From: Flavobacteriaceae bacterium
GTDB taxonomy: Bacteria; Bacteroidota; Bacteroidia; Flavobacteriales; Flavobacteriaceae
Reading direction: 5' to 3'
DNA: 64,000 bases
NCBI GenBank assembly: GCA_028284005.1
Contig: JANQSO010000003.1
Location: 94,078 to 158,077, forward strand
Positions 60,457-64,000 of the stretch are shown in pieces. The notes below the pieces were generated by a model. That model saw only the letters and a list, made by a program, of their open reading frames with translations. It was not told where the DNA came from and did not search any database. Position 1 is the first letter of the stretch. Each line of letters starts with the position of its first letter. Both the position numbers and the translations under genes were made by a program.

Positions 60457-61623
60457 GATAATTTAAAATTTTATTATATAGTTCATTGCGACATTTCGTG
60501 GCCTGGTTTCCGGGCCTGCACTTGAATTTTCACCGGTCAAAAGGCCACTAAATGTTCCAGAACCCGATAGTCCGAGACCTCCAAGGTTTGTTAAAAAAGC
60601 CGTAGAGTAGGCATTCCCATTCCATGTTAAATGATCATGGCTCTGGATTTCATCATTCTGAAAGGATCCCAGTTGCCTTCCGGGATCGATCCCTCTTCCG
60701 TTATCCCAACCCCGAACAAATTCACCTCTTAGATCCGGAAGATTAAAAGTGGTACTGCCGTCACCTGCTCCGTAGGTGGTTCCTATAACGCTAAAGAGAG
60801 AAGCATAGACAGATCTTTTAACCTCCTGGCCATTGCATTTTAGCCATCCCCCGGGAATAGTATTTGAAGCATAGGCTCTTACTACGCCTATAGGAGAAGT
60901 AATGGTATTTAGATTTGCATTGGATGCCTGTAAGGGCACCCATTCTGCTCCTGAATTGAAGTATATTCCCGGCACTACATTAAAAGGTGGTGTTCCGGAA
61001 GTAGCTGTATTAAATACGATCATGCCTCTTATGTGACCGGGTAACGGTGCAGAATCATCTGTAGATACCAAAGCAACATTGTTAAGTAGCAGTCCTTTAT
61101 TATCTGATCCCAAATGTAGATCTGCATCTGCATTTGGTGTAGTGGTATTGATCCCGGTGTTTTGAGCAATTACAAACTTGCCGGCCAGGAACAGGAGTAG
61201 TATAAGGGCGATCTGTGTAAAAATCGTTGTTTTCATTTCTTAAATCTTTATTAAGTATATCATTGCAATATTGCGGGGCCTGGTTTCAGTACCCCCTGCC
61301 GGACCGGTTCTATAATCAGTAGTAATGGTCCCTATTGAATTCATAATGATTGGGCCGGTTCCGCTACCACCGGCTCCGGCATATAGATTGGAGTTCCATA
61401 TTTGATGGCGATGTTCTTTTAAGACATCTAATTGTGTAGAACCTAATGCTCTGCCTACGTCAATGAGCCTTCCATCATCCCAGCCTCTTATAAACTCACC
61501 TCTTAGATCGGGAAGATTAAAAGTAGTACTACCGTCACCAATTCCATATGTAGTGCCTATTGTCGAAAAAAGAGAGGCATAAGTTGTACGGCTTATAGCC
61601 TGGCCATTGCATTCAAGATATCC
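59915..61623 (-). repeat. Three diverged tandem copies of the tail-collar coding block
   Basis: Collar blocks of about 175 bp at 59915-60089, 60674-60849 and 61449-61623, each coding for a CNGQ...TTFNLPDLRGEF...RGWD segment. The same codons recur at many positions, showing origin by tandem gene duplication, with divergence concentrated downstream of the block. Confidence 0.8.
60463..61236 (-). CDS. Exported phage tail-collar-domain protein, copy 2
   Basis: 257 residues with the same layout as copies 1 and 3: signal peptide FTQIALILLLFLAGKFVIAQ, repeat module GINTTTPNADADLHLGS, VFNTATSGTPPFNVVPGIYF, collar domain GWLKCNGQEVKRSVYASLFS, FNLPDLRGEFVRGWDNGR, DPGRQLGSFQND, and the end ETRPRNVAMNYIIKF. 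Between the collar block and the end the three copies differ in sequence (here TAFLTNLGGLGLSGSGTFSG), the likely exposed variable region. 3 bp from copy 3 and 6 bp from copy 1. Confidence 0.88.
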   Translation of the reverse strand: MKTTIFTQIALILLLFLAGKFVIAQNTGINTTTPNADADLHLGSDNKGLLLNNVALVSTDDSAPLPGHIRGMIVFNTATSGTPPFNVVPGIYFNSGAEWVPLQASNANLNTITSPIGVVRAYASNTIPGGWLKCNGQEVKRSVYASLFSVIGTTYGAGDGSTTFNLPDLRGEFVRGWDNGRGIDPGRQLGSFQNDEIQSHDHLTWNGNAYSTAFLTNLGGLGLSGSGTFSGLLTGENSSAGPETRPRNVAMNYIIKF

Positions 61624-62007
61624 TGTGGGAATGGAAGTAGTATCACCTGAATGAATTGCAATGGTTCCGGGGATTTCGGCAAAATTAAAGCCGGATGTCT
61701 GTAGTAATATCCATTCCGTGCCCGAGTTAAAGTATAAGCCCGGTACAACATTATTTGGAGCGATGCCTCCGGTATTTATATTGTGTACAAACATACCTTC
61801 GGTATGGGCCGTTAAAGGAGCCGGATTATCTCTCGAGACAAGGGACACTCTGTTTAATAACAACCCTCTGTTTGTAGAGCCCAAATGGAGATCTGCATCT
61901 GCATTGGGAGTAATCGTATTGATCCCTGTATTTTGAGCATTTACTACTATTGCCCAAAAGAATAGCGCAATAATAAATGTTAGTTTTCTCATTTTTTTGT
62001 TTTTCAT
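61240..62007 (-). CDS. Exported phage tail-collar-domain protein, copy 3
   Basis: 255 residues; ATG codons at 62007 and 61992 (MRKLTFIIALFFWAIVVNA) both fit. Same layout as the two downstream copies: module GINTITPNADADLHLGSTN, VHNINTGGIAPNNVVPGLYF, collar domain GYLECNGQAISRTTYASLFS, FNLPDLRGEFIRGWDDGR, DVGRALGSTQLD, and the end ETRPRNIAMIYLIKI. Variable region LYAGAGGSGTGPIIMNSIG. Lies 45 bp behind the repeat adhesin gene and 3 bp before copy 2, so the whole set is probably one transcript. Confidence 0.88.
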   Translation of the reverse strand: MKNKKMRKLTFIIALFFWAIVVNAQNTGINTITPNADADLHLGSTNRGLLLNRVSLVSRDNPAPLTAHTEGMFVHNINTGGIAPNNVVPGLYFNSGTEWILLQTSGFNFAEIPGTIAIHSGDTTSIPTGYLECNGQAISRTTYASLFSTIGTTYGIGDGSTTFNLPDLRGEFIRGWDDGRLIDVGRALGSTQLDVLKEHRHQIWNSNLYAGAGGSGTGPIIMNSIGTITTDYRTGPAGGTETRPRNIAMIYLIKI

Positions 62008-62052
62008 AATTCTGACTTTTTGAGTTTAGTACAGAGTTAAATAAGTGGATCG

Positions 62053-64000
62053 TTACTTGTTAAGTATTTTAGTAACCAATTCCTCAAGTTTTTCTATGCG
62101 GGATTCCAGAACCTCAACTTTGGCATCCTTTTCATTGATCAACTTTTGTTGCTCTATGGTATGTAAATAAAGCTCCTCTACTTTTTCCAGTAGTTGTATG
62201 GAGAGATTGGATAAGTTAAAAGAGTAGCCGCCAGAAGCTGTTCTTTGTAAATCGTTTATAGAAGTTACCCCTGGTAAGTGTTTATGGTTCTTGATGTAGG
62301 TTTCTACTTCGCCCAAAGTTTTAAAAGTATAGTCTTCCTTAATAGTGGAAAAACCATCTAAATAATCCTGGAATACATAGTCTGCATAGACACTTGTTGC
62401 TGTACGAATGGTTCCGTTTACGGCTAATCGTTCGTTGCCAGGAGAACCAAAAAGAGCGGCTTGTCCAATAGCTACTCGACCCAAAGTATAGATGTCTTCA
62501 GTATTATCAGTAGCAGCAGCATTGTCATCCATGCCAAACCACGGTTCTAAAGCAGAAATGTCCACATTGGTTACCGTTCCATCCTCGTTGGTATAATCAA
62601 AGGTGCCGTCCCCATTGTCTACCAAGGTTGTCACAGTTTCTAAAATGGGTACTACAGTTCCATTGCCATCATCATGAGTAGCTATTTCGTTCCCAGTAGT
62701 TACTGTTTGGGTTACTACAGAAGTGTTACTGGCTATGGCTCCTACCGGAGCAGAAAGAATGTTTCCTGCAGCATCAGTATACAATACATTGCTTACTGCC
62801 GTGGTACCACTATCATCACGGGTATTAGGATACTCTGCAAACTGTACGTCACCACCTTCTACATCTAGTTTTTGGCTTGGTGCATTGGTACCTATACCTA
62901 TATTTCCTGATGAAAGTGTAGTTGTCTGACCATCTACACCTGTACCGAAAATAAGATTTCCAATATTTAATTGATTTGAACCTGTAGCAAGAGGAGCATC
63001 AATATTAAAGCCAATCATTAAATTATTACTTCCTGTAGTAAGGTTACCTCCTGAATTATGTCCTAATACTATGTTATTACTTCCTGTAGTATTAGAATTT
63101 AAGCTTTGGTTACCAACTGCAGTATTATTAACTCCTGTTGTATTAGCCAGCATACTTGTATTACCTAATGCCGTGTTCCCTGATCCTGTAGTATTGGCCA
63201 GTAACACATTATAACCTAATGCAGTAATTAGTCCTCCACTGGAATTTGCTGCGGCTTGATGTCCTACAAAAACATTTTGATTTCCAGTTGTATTGGCAGC
63301 CCCTGAACGAAATCCAACAGCCGTATTAAAACTACCTATTGTATTTGAAGACAAGGAAGAATTGCCATATGCTGTATTTTGAACTCCATTAATATTTGAT
63401 CGTAATGCAAAAGACCCTGTAGCTGTATTTTGTGATCCTGTTGTGTTTGAAAATAATGCCTCAAATCCAATGGCAGTACTATTACCAGACCCAATACTAG
63501 ATTGTAATGCATTAGTGCCTATGGCCGTATTTCCAGATCCCGTTGTATTGGATGTCCCTGAAGCTGCTCCAATAAAAATGTTATTACTTCCTGTAGTTAG
63601 TGCATTTCCTGAAGCATTGCCAATAGCTATATTGTCAAATCCAGAACCAGCACTTGTTCCGTTACTCCCGACCCCTGCATCCTGTGTAATGTGGTTGCCC
63701 GTACCTACTAAACGTAAATCGGGACTTACAGTAGTCTCAGTACCATCTTCACTGGTATAGTCAAAAGTACCATCTCCATTGTCTACCAATGTTGTTACAG
63801 TTTCTAAAAGGGGTACAACAGTTCCATTACCATCGTCATGAGAAGCAATTTGATTTCCGGCAGTTACTGTTTGTGTAACTATAGAAGTATTGCCTGCGTT
63901 TACTAAGTTGGCCACCCCATCTTCATCGGTATAAGTAAGTGTACCGTCTCCATTGTCAACCAGTGTAGTAAGAGTCTCATTAGCTGTGATAACAGCTGCA
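62053..64000 (-). CDS. Large repeat adhesin-like protein, C-terminal part (5' end outside window)
   Basis: At least 648 residues; the frame stays open to the right edge, so the start lies beyond the window (a GTG at 63915 is an internal Val). Visible order: three copies of an ETVTTLVDNGDGTFDYT-type module, about ten to eleven YadA-head-like units of ~21 residues (pattern TGSxNTAxGxxALxxN), an IGTNAPSQKLDVEGG module, another NGDGT module, then a tail with VEELYLHTIEQQKLI and a coiled coil (KVEVLESRIEKLEELVTK). The pattern suits a fibrous, possibly trimeric, surface protein whose C-terminal coiled coil oligomerises. No T9SS sorting domain is visible at its end. Confidence 0.85.
   Translation of the reverse strand, partial: AAVITANETLTTLVDNGDGTLTYTDEDGVANLVNAGNTSIVTQTVTAGNQIASHDDGNGTVVPLLETVTTLVDNGDGTFDYTSEDGTETTVSPDLRLVGTGNHITQDAGVGSNGTSAGSGFDNIAIGNASGNALTTGSNNIFIGAASGTSNTTGSGNTAIGTNALQSSIGSGNSTAIGFEALFSNTTGSQNTATGSFALRSNINGVQNTAYGNSSLSSNTIGSFNTAVGFRSGAANTTGNQNVFVGHQAAANSSGGLITALGYNVLLANTTGSGNTALGNTSMLANTTGVNNTAVGNQSLNSNTTGSNNIVLGHNSGGNLTTGSNNLMIGFNIDAPLATGSNQLNIGNLIFGTGVDGQTTTLSSGNIGIGTNAPSQKLDVEGGDVQFAEYPNTRDDSGTTAVSNVLYTDAAGNILSAPVGAIASNTSVVTQTVTTGNEIATHDDGNGTVVPILETVTTLVDNGDGTFDYTNEDGTVTNVDISALEPWFGMDDNAAATDNTEDIYTLGRVAIGQAALFGSPGNERLAVNGTIRTATSVYADYVFQDYLDGFSTIKEDYTFKTLGEVETYIKNHKHLPGVTSINDLQRTASGGYSFNLSNLSIQLLEKVEELYLHTIEQQKLINEKDAKVEVLESRIEKLEELVTKILNK
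62579..62729 (-). repeat. Direct repeat unit A of the adhesin gene
   Basis: About 150 bp that recurs at 63743-63892 in the same frame with high similarity, coding for a TVTxGNxIAxHDDGNGTVVP and VTTLVDNGDGTFDYT module. A third, partial copy (TLTTLVDNGDGTLTYT) lies at about 63917-63970. Confidence 0.8.
62950..63650 (-). repeat. Array of YadA-head-like ~63-bp coding repeats
   Basis: About ten to eleven units of about 63 bp coding for variants of NTTGSxNTAxGxxAL (for example SNTTGSQNTATGSFALR, ANTTGSGNTALGNTSML). Units differ in sequence, so it is an old rather than a freshly expanded array. It is in frame throughout and is not a CRISPR. Confidence 0.85.
63743..63892 (-). repeat. Direct repeat unit B of the adhesin gene
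   Basis: Second copy of the ~150-bp unit also at 62579-62729; the two flank the YadA-head-like repeat array and so could recombine to delete it. Confidence 0.8.

Noticed and set aside
62950..63650. Regular ~63-bp repeats as a CRISPR array
   Set aside because: Units are contiguous, coding and in frame, with no unique spacers and no cas gene.
53931..64000. Prophage or contractile injection system suggested by three tail-collar proteins
   Set aside because: No terminase, capsid, portal, sheath, baseplate, lysis or integrase gene is present, and each collar protein has a Sec signal peptide and Bacteroidota-type N-terminal module, which phage tail proteins lack.

Overview
The window is chromosomal DNA of a member of the Bacteroidota, almost certainly the family Flavobacteriaceae. 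Evidence: AT-rich DNA; several exported proteins ending in type IX secretion (T9SS) sorting domains; PorP/SprF and OmpA-type surface proteins; menaquinone genes; BshB1 (bacillithiol); SusC/D-free housekeeping order typical of flavobacteria; and promoters that fit the Bacteroidota consensus TTTG-N19-TAnnTTTG rather than -35/-10 boxes. Start sites generally lack strong Shine-Dalgarno sequences, and mapped promoters put transcription starts only about 10-25 nt before the ATG. I see no IS element, integrase, CRISPR array, rRNA operon or phage structural cassette.

Layout. 1-5.2 kb: start of pheT (minus, cut by the window edge), an oppositely charged pair of small exported coiled-coil proteins, a TlpA-like lipoprotein, a DUF2911/TPR protein and a PAP2 phosphatase. 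5.3-12.6 kb: recG, a lipid-anchored PNGase F homologue with an added Ig-like domain, an M1 aminopeptidase overlapping a patatin-like phospholipase, and a small membrane protein. 12.7-18.1 kb: a T9SS cargo protein followed by a propeller-type LytS sensor kinase and its LytTR response regulator. 18.1-25.6 kb: an orphan membrane-anchored GltB-like FMN protein joined to an M20 amidohydrolase, the UvrD/PcrA helicase, an esterase lipoprotein and a YrdC/YciO protein. 25.7-29.3 kb: small conserved proteins, an OmpA lipoprotein, a GT2 glycosyltransferase and a stand-alone HsdR N-terminal nuclease-like protein divergent from holA.

30.4-35.1 kb is a menaquinone cluster, menA - UPF0173 hydrolase - menC - CPBP protease - menE. 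35.2-36.4 kb is a very AT-rich island with one HExxH protein whose promoter is covered by a nested 19-bp palindrome. 36.4-42.9 kb: DoxX-like protein, MFS transporter coupled to a biotin-dependent carboxylase beta subunit, a small membrane protein with ettA and a HAD phosphatase. 42.9-53.7 kb: a sortilin-like T9SS protein and an S9 peptidase read from divergent promoters, a MarR-GNAT fusion with its own operator, histidine degradation (ftcD, hutI), a PLP gamma-lyase family enzyme and bshB1, then tRNA-His.

53.9-64 kb (all minus strand) is a surface module: a CAP-domain lipoprotein and a short exported protein, then a tightly spaced run of seven genes: a large repeat protein with YadA-head-like repeats (open at the window end), three tandem exported phage-collar-like proteins, a T9SS type B cargo protein, a PorP/SprF outer-membrane protein and a PorE-like OmpA protein. 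This run is the best candidate for an undescribed system: a secreted, surface-anchored fibre or adhesin built from tail-collar-like subunits without any phage. The assignment to T9SS and to a fibre is inference from gene content.
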